Notes: generated by a model not told the origin, from the sequence alone. A stretch of 16,802 bases of DNA from Acetobacteraceae bacterium (GCA_027489135.1 JAIYAI010000731.1:1-16802); one strand, 5' to 3'; shown: positions 6,853-13,618, numbered from the stretch's first letter. Translations and numbers: made by a program.

Positions 6853-7458
6853 ATGGCTGACCAGACTCTCATCCTTTTCGCCCGCGCGCCGCGCCTCGGC
6901 ACCGTCAAGCGGCGCCTGGCGCGTGAGGTCGGGGCGATGGCGGCGCTACGCTTCCACCGCGGGCAGGTGCAGCGCCTGGTCCGCGGCCTCGGTCGCGACC
7001 GGCGCTGGCGGACGATGCTGGCGGCGACGCCGGACCGCCTGGCGGCGCGCGGCATGCGCTGGCCCGCCGGGCCGACGTGCTTCCCGCAGGGCCCCGGCGA
7101 CCTCGGCGCCCGCATGGACCGGGCGCTGCGCCGGCATCGCCCCTTCGCGGTGCTGGTGGGCTCCGACATCCCGGGCATCCGCCCCGCCGACATCGCCGCC
7201 GCCTTCCGGGCGCTGCGCGCCGGCGCCCCGGCGGTCTTCGGCCCGGCCGAGGATGGCGGCTACTGGCTGGTCGGCTTCGGCCCGCGCCCGCCAGCCGCGC
7301 CGTTCCGGGCGGTGCGCTGGTCCACGTCCGATGCGCTGGCCGACACACTGTACAATTGCCGTGGCCGCCGCCCCCCCGCGCTGGTGCGGCGCCTGCGCGA
7401 CGTGGACACCGCCGCGGACCTCGTCATGCTGCGCGCGCGGGGGACGATGCGGCGATGA
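6853..7458 (+). CDS. DUF2064 / TIGR04282-like glycosyltransferase-related protein
   Basis: A 201-residue protein of the DUF2064 family, a nucleotidyl/glycosyltransferase-like fold. The conserved nucleotide-binding start FARAPRLGTVKRRLA (9-23) is followed by QGPGDLGARM (79-88), GSDIPGI (103-109) and GPAEDGGYWLVG (130-141). The last two are hallmark metal- and substrate-site strings of the family. It is nearly always next to a TIGR04283 glycosyltransferase, as here. The pair is listed in arsenosugar pathways in some organisms, but no radical SAM arsenosugar synthase (ArsS) is in the window, so that role is not supported locally. ATG at 6853 is taken as start; an in-frame GTG at 6844 is an alternative. 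Its stop overlaps the next start (ATGA). Confidence 0.82.
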   Translation: MADQTLILFARAPRLGTVKRRLAREVGAMAALRFHRGQVQRLVRGLGRDRRWRTMLAATPDRLAARGMRWPAGPTCFPQGPGDLGARMDRALRRHRPFAVLVGSDIPGIRPADIAAAFRALRAGAPAVFGPAEDGGYWLVGFGPRPPAAPFRAVRWSTSDALADTLYNCRGRRPPALVRRLRDVDTAADLVMLRARGTMRR

Positions 7459-7961
7459 CGATACGGACATCCTGGCAGCGCCTGCTGGCCGGCTTCCTCG
7501 GCACCGTCGCCGCGCTGGTCGGCTGCGTCGTCCTGTTGCACATGACCGACCATCCCTGGTGGCTGCCCTCGCTGGGCGGGTCCTGCGTCATCCTCTTCGG
7601 GATGCCGCGCGGGCCGATGGCGCAGCCGCGCAGCTTCCTCGGCGGGCATGTCCTGTCGACGCTGGTCGGCCTGGGCTTCCATGCTGCGCACCAGGCGTTG
7701 GGCGGGCCGATGGAACTCTGGGCGGCGGTCGCGGTCGGGGCGGCGCTGGCCGTGATGCAGGCAACGCGCACCATCCATTCGCCGGCGGGCGCGAATCCGA
7801 TCGTGGTCTTCGCGGAGCAGGCGCAGGTTGGCTTCCTGGCGACGCCGCTGCTGCCCGGCCTCTGCGTGCTGTTCCTGGCCGCCTTCCTGGTGAACAACCT
7901 GCGGCGGCCCTGGGGGGCGGGCCCCTGGCCGCGTTTCCTCGGCCTGCGGCGGGCGGGCTGA
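7455..7961 (+). CDS. HPP family integral membrane protein
   Basis: A 168-residue membrane protein with hydrophobic segments at about 11-29, 36-50, 62-80, 87-104 and 130-147. The family core is visible: HPWWLPSLGGSCVILFGMP (33-51), then GPMAQPRSFLGGH (53-65) and HSPAGANPIVV (108-118). The signature His-Pro-Pro is His-Pro-Trp at 33-35, and the second 'HPP' position reads His-Ser-Pro, so both signatures are altered while the rest is well kept. Some HPP proteins in cyanobacteria and chloroplasts carry nitrite; the function of short bacterial forms is open. The ATG overlaps the DUF2064 stop by 4 bp, indicating translational coupling. About 60 bp later lnt begins, probably on the same transcript. 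Confidence 0.82.
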   Translation: MTIRTSWQRLLAGFLGTVAALVGCVVLLHMTDHPWWLPSLGGSCVILFGMPRGPMAQPRSFLGGHVLSTLVGLGFHAAHQALGGPMELWAAVAVGAALAVMQATRTIHSPAGANPIVVFAEQAQVGFLATPLLPGLCVLFLAAFLVNNLRRPWGAGPWPRFLGLRRAG

Positions 7962-8020
7962 GGCCGGCGTCGGCCGATCCCATCTTGGCGGCGCCCCGCA
8001 CGTCATGCTTGAGCAGGCCC

Positions 8021-9583
8021 GTGTTCACGCGCTTCCTCGACCGCGTCGCGGGGCTCGCCGGATGGCGCGCCCTGCTGGCTGCCTTCGCCTTGGGCGCGCT
8101 GGCCGCGCTCGCCCTGCCGCCCGTGCATGCGGTGCCGGTGCTGCTGGTCAGCCTGCCCGGCCTGCTCGCCCTGCTGGGCGCGGCGGGGGGGTGGAAGCGC
8201 GCTGGCCTGCTCGGCTTCGCCTGGGGCTGGGGCCATGCTGTGGCGGGGCTCTACTGGGTGACGCATGCCATCCTGGTCGATGCCGCGACCTGGTGGTGGC
8301 TGGTGCCGCTGGCGGCGCCGGCGCTGGCGGTGCCGGTCGCCGCCTTTGCCGTGCCGCCGGCGATCCTGGCCCGGGCCCTGCCGGCGGGCTGGCCACGGCT
8401 GCTGGGCTTCGCCGGGGCCTGGACGCTGGCCGAGATCGCGCGGGGGATCCTGTTCACCGGCTTTCCCTGGAACCTGCTCGGTACGGTCTGGGCCTTCGCC
8501 GCGCTGCCGGTGCAGGCGGCGGCGTTCGTCGGGACGCATGGGCTGACGCTGCTGACCGTGCTGCTGGCGGGGCTGCCGGTGCTGGGCGGCTGGCGGCCGC
8601 TGGCGGGGGGGGCGGCGGTGCTGGTGCTGCTGGCCGGTTTCGGGGCCTGGCGGATCGGCACCGCGCCCGACGGCGACACCGGCACGACCCTGGTGCTGGT
8701 GCAGGGCAACATTCAACAGTCGGTGAAGTGGTCACCTGACGAACGGAGGCGAATTTTCGAGACTTATCTCGAGTTAACACGAGAAGGGATCGAAATGACG
8801 GTTGCGCGGCGGCCCTCCGGGTCCGGCCCGGATCACAATCTGGTGGTGATCTGGCCGGAGACGGCTAGCCCCTACCTGCTCGTGCAGGATCCGGGGGCGC
8901 GGGCGGCGGCGGCGGCGCTGCTGCCCTCCGGGGCGGTGCTCCTGGCCGGCACGGTGCGGGCGGAATTCGCTGCCAACGGCGCGCTGTCCGCGGTGTTCAA
9001 CAGCCTGGTCGCGCTGGACCCGACCGGTGAGGTGGTGGCCCTCTACGACAAGGCGCACCTGGTGCCCTTCGGCGAGTACATGCCGCTCTCTGGCTGGATT
9101 CCGGTGCGCCTGGCGGCCGGGGGCATGGATTTCAGCGCCGGGCCGGGGCCGGTCACGCTAACGGTACCGGGCGTTCCATCCTTCGGGGCGCTGATCTGCT
9201 ACGAGGTGATTTTTCCGGGGGCGGTGACGCCGGTGCCGCGGCCGGCTTGGCTCGTGAACATCACAAACGATGCTTGGTTCGGCGAGTCGGCGGGGCCCTG
9301 GCAGCATCTTGCGGCGGCACGGATGCGGGCGGTGGAGGAGGGATTGCCCCTGGCCAGGGTGGCGCAGAGCGGGATCTCGACCGTTTTTGATTCGCTTGGG
9401 ATACGAGATCATGTACTACCATTGGGCGAGCGGGGAATCCTGATCTCGCCCCTCAAACGGGCGATGCCGGCAACCCCGTTCGCGGGCTACGGCCTCATTC
9501 TCCCTTCCGGGTTGTCGATTTTGAGCGTATTGCTCGGGTTCGCGTGGGGACGCACCATCCACCGTGACGGGTTTCGCGCTTAG
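8021..9583 (+). CDS. lnt: Apolipoprotein N-acyltransferase
   Basis: A roughly 520-residue inner-membrane enzyme that adds the third acyl chain, from phospholipid, to the N-terminal cysteine of diacylated lipoproteins. Multiple hydrophobic helices fill residues about 15-210, and a nitrilase (carbon-nitrogen hydrolase) domain follows from about 223. The catalytic triad is clear: E280 in WPETASPY, K344 in YDKAHLVPFGEYMP, and C393 in ICYEVIFP. NITNDAWFG (413-421) is also typical. The start is not an ATG. GTG at 8021 is preceded closely by GAGCAGG, and an in-frame TTG at 8009 is possible; an ATG at 8005 is in the wrong frame. Codons near 8700-8800 and after 9365 are less GC-rich than the rest. It is the last gene of the plus-strand run. 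Confidence 0.95.
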   Translation: MFTRFLDRVAGLAGWRALLAAFALGALAALALPPVHAVPVLLVSLPGLLALLGAAGGWKRAGLLGFAWGWGHAVAGLYWVTHAILVDAATWWWLVPLAAPALAVPVAAFAVPPAILARALPAGWPRLLGFAGAWTLAEIARGILFTGFPWNLLGTVWAFAALPVQAAAFVGTHGLTLLTVLLAGLPVLGGWRPLAGGAAVLVLLAGFGAWRIGTAPDGDTGTTLVLVQGNIQQSVKWSPDERRRIFETYLELTREGIEMTVARRPSGSGPDHNLVVIWPETASPYLLVQDPGARAAAAALLPSGAVLLAGTVRAEFAANGALSAVFNSLVALDPTGEVVALYDKAHLVPFGEYMPLSGWIPVRLAAGGMDFSAGPGPVTLTVPGVPSFGALICYEVIFPGAVTPVPRPAWLVNITNDAWFGESAGPWQHLAAARMRAVEEGLPLARVAQSGISTVFDSLGIRDHVLPLGERGILISPLKRAMPATPFAGYGLILPSGLSILSVLLGFAWGRTIHRDGFRA

Positions 9584-9611
9584 GATAGGATAATCACTCG
9601 TTTTTTATTGA

Positions 9612-9641
9612 GAAATCTCAAAACCATTGACGCGAGATTTC
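9612..9641. promoter_or_regulatory. Inverted repeat GAAATCTC-N14-GAGATTTC over the -35 box
   Basis: Perfect 8-base arms at 9612-9619 and 9634-9641 flank and enclose the -35 element. The left arm also belongs to a second, tighter dyad, TTGAGA-AA-TCTCAA (9608-9621). Three GAGA-type half-sites thus crowd the promoter. This is the expected geometry for a repressor site, most simply autoregulation by the XRE protein. Confidence 0.5.
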
Positions 9642-9655
9642 CAAGTGGGTATAAA
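9627..9655 (+). promoter_or_regulatory. Near-consensus sigma-70 promoter
   Basis: TTGACG (9627-9632) and TATAAA (9650-9655) are separated by exactly 17 bp, matching five of six bases in each hexamer. Transcription should start near 9662, giving a leader of about 90 nt before the XRE gene. It is by far the best promoter in the window. Confidence 0.75.
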
Positions 9656-9664
9656 ACGAAGCGT

Positions 9665-9720
9665 GACCCGCGGGTCCTCTACCCGCAGAAGGCGAGCAGG
9701 CCGGATCCCCCTTCCGGCTT
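9665..9720 (+). other. Structured 5' leader: two hairpins and a palindrome
   Basis: Downstream of the predicted start site lie a 12-bp palindrome, GACCCGCGGGTC (9665-9676), and two stems. GCGGGT (9670-9675) can pair with ACCCGC (9681-9686). AGGCCGGA (9698-9705) pairs with TCCGGCTT (9713-9720), including one G-U. The first two options compete. Their role is unknown; the stems could affect mRNA stability or translation. Confidence 0.4.
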
Positions 9721-9754
9721 TGGCCCTGTCTTGGAGGACGGGAGTATCGTGAGT

Positions 9755-10198
9755 ATGGCAGCCGACGAAGTTACCGACCGGGCCGAGCGGGAACATCGCC
9801 CCAGTCCCATCGATGCCCATGTCGGCAGCCGCGTGCGGCTCCGGCGGACCCTCCTGGGTATGAGCCAGGAGAAGCTCGGTGAGGCGCTGGGTCTGACGTT
9901 CCAGCAGGTCCAGAAGTACGAGCGTGGCGTGAACCGCATCGGCGCGAGCCGGCTGTTCGACCTGGCGCGCGTGCTGGATGTGCCGATCAGCTTCTTCTTC
10001 GACGACATGCCCGACACCATGGGCAATGGCGCCAGCCGCCGCAGCTTCGGCTTCGCCGAGGGGCAGGAGGGCTTCGAGGACGACACGCTCCACCGGCGGG
10101 AGACGCTGGAACTGGTGCGGGCCTACTACCGCATTACCGACCCCTCGGTGCGCAAGCGGGTCTTCGACCTGATCAAGAGCCTCGCCCCCACCGAGTGA
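9755..10198 (+). CDS. XRE family transcriptional regulator, PraR/PhrR-like
   Basis: A 147-residue regulator with one helix-turn-helix at about 22-80: PIDAHVGSRVRLRRTLLGMS, QEKLGEALGLTFQQVQKYER, GVNRIGASRLFDLARVLDVP. This is nearly the standard text of the alphaproteobacterial PraR/PhrR group, which in rhizobia affects biofilm, quorum sensing and acid response; the target genes here are unknown. The C-terminal half (92-147) is acidic, then helical, ending in RKRVFDLIKSLAP. The ATG at 9755 is chosen because homology begins soon after; GTG at 9749 is 2 codons upstream and better spaced from GGGAG. The frame stays open to 9608 (TTG), but that would place the promoter inside the gene. It converges on the DUF2244 gene. 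Confidence 0.88.
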   Translation: MAADEVTDRAEREHRPSPIDAHVGSRVRLRRTLLGMSQEKLGEALGLTFQQVQKYERGVNRIGASRLFDLARVLDVPISFFFDDMPDTMGNGASRRSFGFAEGQEGFEDDTLHRRETLELVRAYYRITDPSVRKRVFDLIKSLAPTE

Positions 10199-10213
10199 CG
10201 TGCCCGGCCTGCG

Positions 10214-10237
10214 ATCGCCGCCCCCCGGGCCGGCGAT
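10214..10237. terminator. Hairpin ATCGCCG / CGGCGAT after the XRE gene
   Basis: A 7-bp perfect stem with a 10-nt C/G loop lies 15 bp after the XRE stop codon. No T-run follows, so it is a weak terminator candidate that may act together with the next hairpin. Confidence 0.3.
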
Positions 10238-10286
10238 GCATGCCGACCGGAGCAGCCGTGCCGGCCCGTGCCTGCTGCACCGGATC

Positions 10287-10305
10287 GCGGCCCAGAAGGG
10301 GCCGC
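10287..10305. terminator. Strong GC hairpin between convergent genes
   Basis: GCGGCCC (10287-10293) and GGGCCGC (10299-10305) enclose the 5-nt loop AGAAG. The stem is all G-C and sits in the convergent gap, 29 bp from the DUF2244 stop, so it could stop or trim transcripts from both sides. No U-tract is present on either strand. Confidence 0.4.
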
Positions 10306-10333
10306 TCAAGCCGGGCATGCCGCCTCGCGGTGC

Positions 10334-10846
10334 TCAGTCTTCCCGAAGCTGTGGGTTGTCGAAGACCGGCGAGCGGTAGCGACGCAACGCGTCGTCCAGC
10401 GCCTCGGCAAGGTCGCGCTTCTGCTCCTCCCCGAGGCTGGTGCCAATTTCCACCGTCGCGCGGTGGTGGCGCAGCAGCAGGGCGCTGACGCGTCCGGGCC
10501 GCTCCTCCAGCAGCAGCCGCGTCCAGTAGGGATCGAGTGCCACGCTTTCGCGCCGACCGCGCCAGTCCGTGCGTCGGATCGTCAGCATGCCGCCCGCGAG
10601 GGTCAGGGTCTCGCTGGTCCGTCGCGACCATCGCCGGTGCAGCGCCAGCAGCCCCAGCACCAGCGCTGCCTCCGCGCCGGTGAAGCCCAGGATCGGCCAG
10701 GCGCCGAGCCAGGCGAAGAGGCAGCCGATCACCATCGAGGCGAGGACCACGCCGCCGGCGAGGATGCGCAGCCCGCGCGGAGACAGGCCGGGCGGGGGCG
10801 TCGTCGTCGCCTCGAACAGCACGGGTTCGGCGCTGGGATGCTGCAT
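10334..10846 (-). CDS. DUF2244 domain-containing membrane protein
   Basis: A 170-residue protein matching the DUF2244 pattern. A short N-terminal segment contains TTTPPPGLSPRGLRIL (14-29; the family has a 'P..SLS..G' string). Two transmembrane helices at about 26-47 and 50-70 follow, then a cytoplasmic basic part with HRRWSRRTSETLTLAGG and the domain's beta-strand region. The family is small, common in alphaproteobacteria, and has no established function. The ATG at 10844-10846 gives the normal length. It is 63 bp downstream of the VOC gene on the same strand, separated by a hairpin, so it may be read through from that operon or have its own promoter. Confidence 0.8.
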   Translation of the reverse strand: MQHPSAEPVLFEATTTPPPGLSPRGLRILAGGVVLASMVIGCLFAWLGAWPILGFTGAEAALVLGLLALHRRWSRRTSETLTLAGGMLTIRRTDWRGRRESVALDPYWTRLLLEERPGRVSALLLRHHRATVEIGTSLGEEQKRDLAEALDDALRRYRSPVFDNPQLRED

Positions 10847-10857
10847 CGGTTCTGCGG

Positions 10858-10879
10858 GTCTGGAGCCTTGCGTCCAGAC
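10858..10879. other. Hairpin between the VOC and DUF2244 genes
   Basis: GTCTGGA (10858-10864) and TCCAGAC (10873-10879) form a 7-bp stem with an 8-nt loop. It lies 30 bp beyond the VOC stop in the direction of transcription. It may mark the end of the sulfite-reductase operon transcript, but no U-run follows. Confidence 0.35.
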
Positions 10880-10909
10880 TTCGGCATGCCGGGCGCGGAG
10901 GCAAGCCCT

Positions 10910-11503
10910 TCAGTGCGGCAGCATGTCCATCGGCGTCTTCCCCGGTGGCAGGGGCGGCTGGCGCAGCAGCTCCACCTCCGCCACCCCGGCTTCCCAGCCG
11001 CGGGCCAGTGCCTCCGGGTCGAAGGTGACGCCGATCGGGTTGGCGGCGAAGGCGGGGCTGTGGAAGACCGCGGTGCCGGCCGCCTTGGAGGGGACGGTGT
11101 CGACCTGGAGTTCCACCTGGTTGCCGTCCGGGTCGCGGTAGTAGAGCGAGAGGGTCATGCCGTGATGGATCGGCCAGAAGGGCTCGATCCCCTGGTCCTT
11201 CAGGCGGCGGTAGGTGGCCAGCAGGTCGCCGAGCCCGGCATAGGTGAAGGCCATGTGGTGCAGGCCGGTGGCGTTCGGCGCGGCCGGCGCCAGCCCGGGC
11301 TGGCCGATGATGGCGATGCGGTGGTGCTCCTCGTCGTAGGTGAGGAAGCAGAGCATCGGGTTCTCATGCACCACCTGCGCGTTCAGCACCTTGGCGTACC
11401 AGTCGCGCAACCGGCCGAGATCGGCGGTGCGGAGCACCACATGGGCGAGCAGGGCGGGCGCGACGGGCACGGCGGAGAGGCGCCGTGCGGCGGGGGCGTT
11501 CAT
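10910..11503 (-). CDS. VOC family protein, extradiol dioxygenase-like
   Basis: A 197-residue vicinal-oxygen-chelate protein. The metal ligands expected for a type I extradiol dioxygenase or glyoxalase unit are visible: H21 in LLAHVVLRTADL, H82 or H83 in TGLHHMAFTY, and E131 in YYRDPDGNQVELQVD. The last string is the family hallmark. Only one beta-alpha-beta module pair is present, so the protein would work as a single-domain form. Its C-terminal 60 residues (FHSPAFAANPIGVTFDPEAL and PPGKTPMDMLPH) recur in many single-domain 'biphenyl-diol dioxygenase-like' entries. The substrate is unknown. The ATG at 11503 has an excellent Shine-Dalgarno, GGGAGG at 11511-11516, 7 nt away. It is the last gene of the apparent operon, 49 bp after the dehydrogenase. 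Confidence 0.82.
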   Translation of the reverse strand: MNAPAARRLSAVPVAPALLAHVVLRTADLGRLRDWYAKVLNAQVVHENPMLCFLTYDEEHHRIAIIGQPGLAPAAPNATGLHHMAFTYAGLGDLLATYRRLKDQGIEPFWPIHHGMTLSLYYRDPDGNQVELQVDTVPSKAAGTAVFHSPAFAANPIGVTFDPEALARGWEAGVAEVELLRQPPLPPGKTPMDMLPH

Positions 11504-11552
11504 GGCGTGTCCTCCCTCGGATCTCTGTCCGCGGGCGAGCATAGCGAAGGTC

Positions 11553-12131
11553 CTAGCCCTCGCGCGAGGCGTGCGCTTCGACCAGCCAGGGTTCGAGAAG
11601 CTCCGCGGTGGCGGCGGTGATGGCGGCGGGGGGTGCGCCGCGGGCGCGGAGGCTGTCGCGCAGGGCGGCGGCGTCCTCCAGCCGCTGTTCCCATTCGGCG
11701 CCGAAGCGGGATTGCAGCCATTGCCGCAGCACCCGGGCCACGGCCGGGCTGCGGCCTTCGGTGGAGACGCCGATGACGAGGTTGCCGCGGCGCACCATCG
11801 CGAGGGCATAGGCGTCGCAGAGGGGTGGGATGTCCTCCGCGTTCACCAGCACGCGGTGTTCGCGGCCGAGGGCGGCCAGGCGTTCGCTGTCGGCATGCGA
11901 GAGGCCGGCCATGAAGAGCAGCCGTGCCGCGATGACCTCCGCGTCGGTCGGCAGGCGTTCCACCAGGCGAGGGCCCGCCTTCTCCCGCATGGCCATGGAG
12001 CAGCCCGGCGCGAAGACGGTGAGGTCGCGGGCGCCGGCCGCGTCCAGCATGTCGAGCCTGGCGAGCGCCGCCCGCCCGTCGCCGACCAGGATGCAGCGCC
12101 ATGCGGAGACATCGACCGCCAGCGGCAGCAT
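11553..12131 (-). CDS. Precorrin-2 dehydrogenase (siroheme synthase N-terminal/Met8-type)
   Basis: A 192-residue protein of the CysG-N/Met8 family, which oxidises precorrin-2 to sirohydrochlorin with NAD+ and, in many members, inserts iron to make siroheme. The Rossmann loop is VGDGRAALARL (16-26). The catalytic-aspartate region is VNAEDIPPLCDAY (96-108), with D100 aligning to the essential Asp. The third motif is GNLVIGVSTEGRSPAVARVL (116-135). The methyltransferase half found in fused CysG is absent and is supplied by the divergent cobA. The operon position beside sulfite reductase fits, since that enzyme needs siroheme. It starts 15 bp after the binding-protein gene, with a G-rich stretch upstream of the ATG at 12131. 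Confidence 0.88.
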   Translation of the reverse strand: MLPLAVDVSAWRCILVGDGRAALARLDMLDAAGARDLTVFAPGCSMAMREKAGPRLVERLPTDAEVIAARLLFMAGLSHADSERLAALGREHRVLVNAEDIPPLCDAYALAMVRRGNLVIGVSTEGRSPAVARVLRQWLQSRFGAEWEQRLEDAAALRDSLRARGAPPAAITAATAELLEPWLVEAHASREG

Positions 12132-12146
12132 GGGCCTGTACCCCCG

Positions 12147-13121
12147 TCAGTCCGGCCGGATGCGGGCGGTGCGGATCACCTCGCCCCAGCGTGTGGCGTC
12201 GGCGCGCATCAGCGCCAGGAGTTCGGCCGGTGTATCCTCCCCCGGCTCCATGCCGAGCGCCGCGATGCGCTCCGCGATCTCGGGCCGCTTCGCCAGCCCG
12301 CGGATCTCCGCGTTCAGCTTCGCCACGATCACGGGGTCCGTGCCGGCGGGGGCGACGATGCCGTGCCAGCCCATCGCCTCGATGCCCCGCAGCCCGGCCT
12401 CGGCCAGCGTCGGCACGTCCGGCAGCGCCGCGGTGCGGGTGCCGGAGGAGACTGCGAGGCCGCGCAAGCGGCCGACCCGCACATGGTCCGTCACCGCGCC
12501 GATGTTGATCATCACCCCCGTGAGCGACCCGCCGAGCAGGTCGTTGACCGCCAGGGCGCCGCCACGATAGGGCACATGGGTCCAGCGCGTCTCGGTGGTC
12601 TGCTGGATCACCTCGCCCAGGAGGTGCGCGAGGCTGCCATTGCCCGGCGTGCCGACATTGGGCTGTCCGCGGCGGGCAAGGGCGATGAATGCGTCCAGCG
12701 ACGTCGCCGGGCTGTCGGCGCGCACCACCAGGATCTGCGGCACCTTCACCGTGCGGGCGACGGGCGCGAAGCCCTCCACCGGGTCGAAGGGCAGGCGCGG
12801 GAAGAGCGCCTTGTTGATCGACAGCGTGTCGGAGCCGGCGACCAGGGTGTAGCCGTCAGGCCTCGCCCGCGCGCCGGCCTCATAACCGATGTTGCTGCCG
12901 GCGCCGGGCAGGTTCTCGACCAGGACGGACTGGCCGATGGCGTCGCCGAGGTGCCGCGCGGTCAGGCGGGCGACGATGTCCTGGCTGCCGCCGGGGGCGA
13001 CCGGGACGATCAGGCGGACGGAGCGCTCCCTCGGCCAGGCCTCGCCTTGGGCGAGCGCGGGGCGGGCGAGCAGCGCGGCGGGCAGCAGGGCAAGCAGCGA
13101 ACGGCGGGACAGGGCGGACAT
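12147..13121 (-). CDS. Bug family tripartite tricarboxylate transporter substrate-binding protein
   Basis: A 324-residue periplasmic binding protein of the Bug/TctC family. It has a twin-arginine-like signal, SRRSLLALLPAALLARPALA, with likely cleavage after residue 24. The family motifs follow: VAPGGSQDIVAR (41-52), ENLPGAGSNIG (69-79), ARPDGYTL (86-93), PFDPVEGFAPVA (111-122), and later WHGIVAPAGTDP. Such proteins capture carboxylates or related anions, either for a TctAB permease or as solo receptors. No TctA or TctB gene is in the window. Its ATG overlaps the stop of the DUF934 gene (TGATG), with GGAG 8 nt upstream, so it is translationally coupled inside a sulfite-reduction operon. That is an unusual place for this family. 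The ligand is unknown; a sulfur-containing anion is a guess from context. Confidence 0.88.
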   Translation of the reverse strand: MSALSRRSLLALLPAALLARPALAQGEAWPRERSVRLIVPVAPGGSQDIVARLTARHLGDAIGQSVLVENLPGAGSNIGYEAGARARPDGYTLVAGSDTLSINKALFPRLPFDPVEGFAPVARTVKVPQILVVRADSPATSLDAFIALARRGQPNVGTPGNGSLAHLLGEVIQQTTETRWTHVPYRGGALAVNDLLGGSLTGVMINIGAVTDHVRVGRLRGLAVSSGTRTAALPDVPTLAEAGLRGIEAMGWHGIVAPAGTDPVIVAKLNAEIRGLAKRPEIAERIAALGMEPGEDTPAELLALMRADATRWGEVIRTARIRPD

Positions 13122-13618
13122 CAGGCAAGCTCCAGCCGGCGGCGCAGGCCGGCCAAGGGTGCGGTGGGATCGAGGCGGGGCTGGTAGGCGATGGAGACGA
13201 CGCGGCGCGCGGCGTCCCACACCGTTGGGTCGGTGCCCTCCGGCACGGCCACGGTGGTGACGCCGCAGCGGAGCAGCGCGGCGTACTGGTCCGGGATGAC
13301 ATGGCCGGCGGCGCGGATCTCGCCGCGGAAGCCGTGGCGTTCCCGCAGCGTGCGCGCCTGGGTGAAGGCACGGCCGTCCCTGAATTTCGGCAGGTCGAGG
13401 ACGACCAGCGACAGGCGGTCGAGGATCGGCAGCAGTGTTTCCGGCGGCACGTCGTTCGGCAGGGTCACGCCGAGCGGCGTGTTGCGGCCGGCCAGCGCTT
13501 CGGCCTCGGCCAGGGCGCGGTCATGGCCGATGATCGCGGGCGCGTCGGGGATGGGTGCATCGGGCGCGACCGCGACCCAGGGATCCGCGACGAGGCCGCC
13601 GTTCTCAAGCAGGGGCAT
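13121..13618 (-). CDS. DUF934 domain protein, sulfite-reduction accessory
   Basis: A 165-residue DUF934 protein. Conserved positions appear as LPKFRDGRAFTQARTLRER (76-94), GFRGEIRAAGHVIPDQ (96-111) and LLRCGVTTVAV (115-125), equal to the family pattern 'F.DGR..S.A..LR....G..GE.RA.G......DQ...L.R.GF'. The family is almost always coded beside the hemoprotein sulfite reductase and is thought to help electron delivery or assembly; the exact role is not settled. The ATG at 13616-13618 has GGGAGG at 13625-13630, lying inside the end of cysI; the two genes overlap by 14 bp. The frame continues upstream in cysI antisense register but without homology. Its stop overlaps the next ATG. Confidence 0.85.
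   Translation of the reverse strand: MPLLENGGLVADPWVAVAPDAPIPDAPAIIGHDRALAEAEALAGRNTPLGVTLPNDVPPETLLPILDRLSLVVLDLPKFRDGRAFTQARTLRERHGFRGEIRAAGHVIPDQYAALLRCGVTTVAVPEGTDPTVWDAARRVVSIAYQPRLDPTAPLAGLRRRLELA

Larger units (their letters stand above)
9584..9754 (+). promoter_or_regulatory. Control region and leader of the XRE regulator gene
   Basis: This 171-bp gap between lnt and the XRE gene is AT-rich up to about 9660 and then GC-rich. It contains a strong promoter, overlapping inverted repeats, and two hairpins in the transcribed leader, listed separately. GGAGG (9732-9736) and GGGAG (9739-9743) are Shine-Dalgarno candidates for a GTG at 9749 or ATG at 9755. No separate gene is convincing here. 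Confidence 0.7.

Noticed and set aside
6923..8020. Upstream extension of the lnt frame to give 886 residues
   Set aside because: The extra 366 residues overlap the DUF2064 and HPP genes in another frame and have no Lnt homology; the true start is near 8021.
9373..9448. Inverted and direct copies of GATCTCG in the 3' end of lnt
   Set aside because: Copies at 9373, 9404 (inverted) and 9442 lie in coding sequence with wide spacing. They resemble the GAGA half-sites upstream of the XRE gene, but seven-base matches like this are expected by chance.
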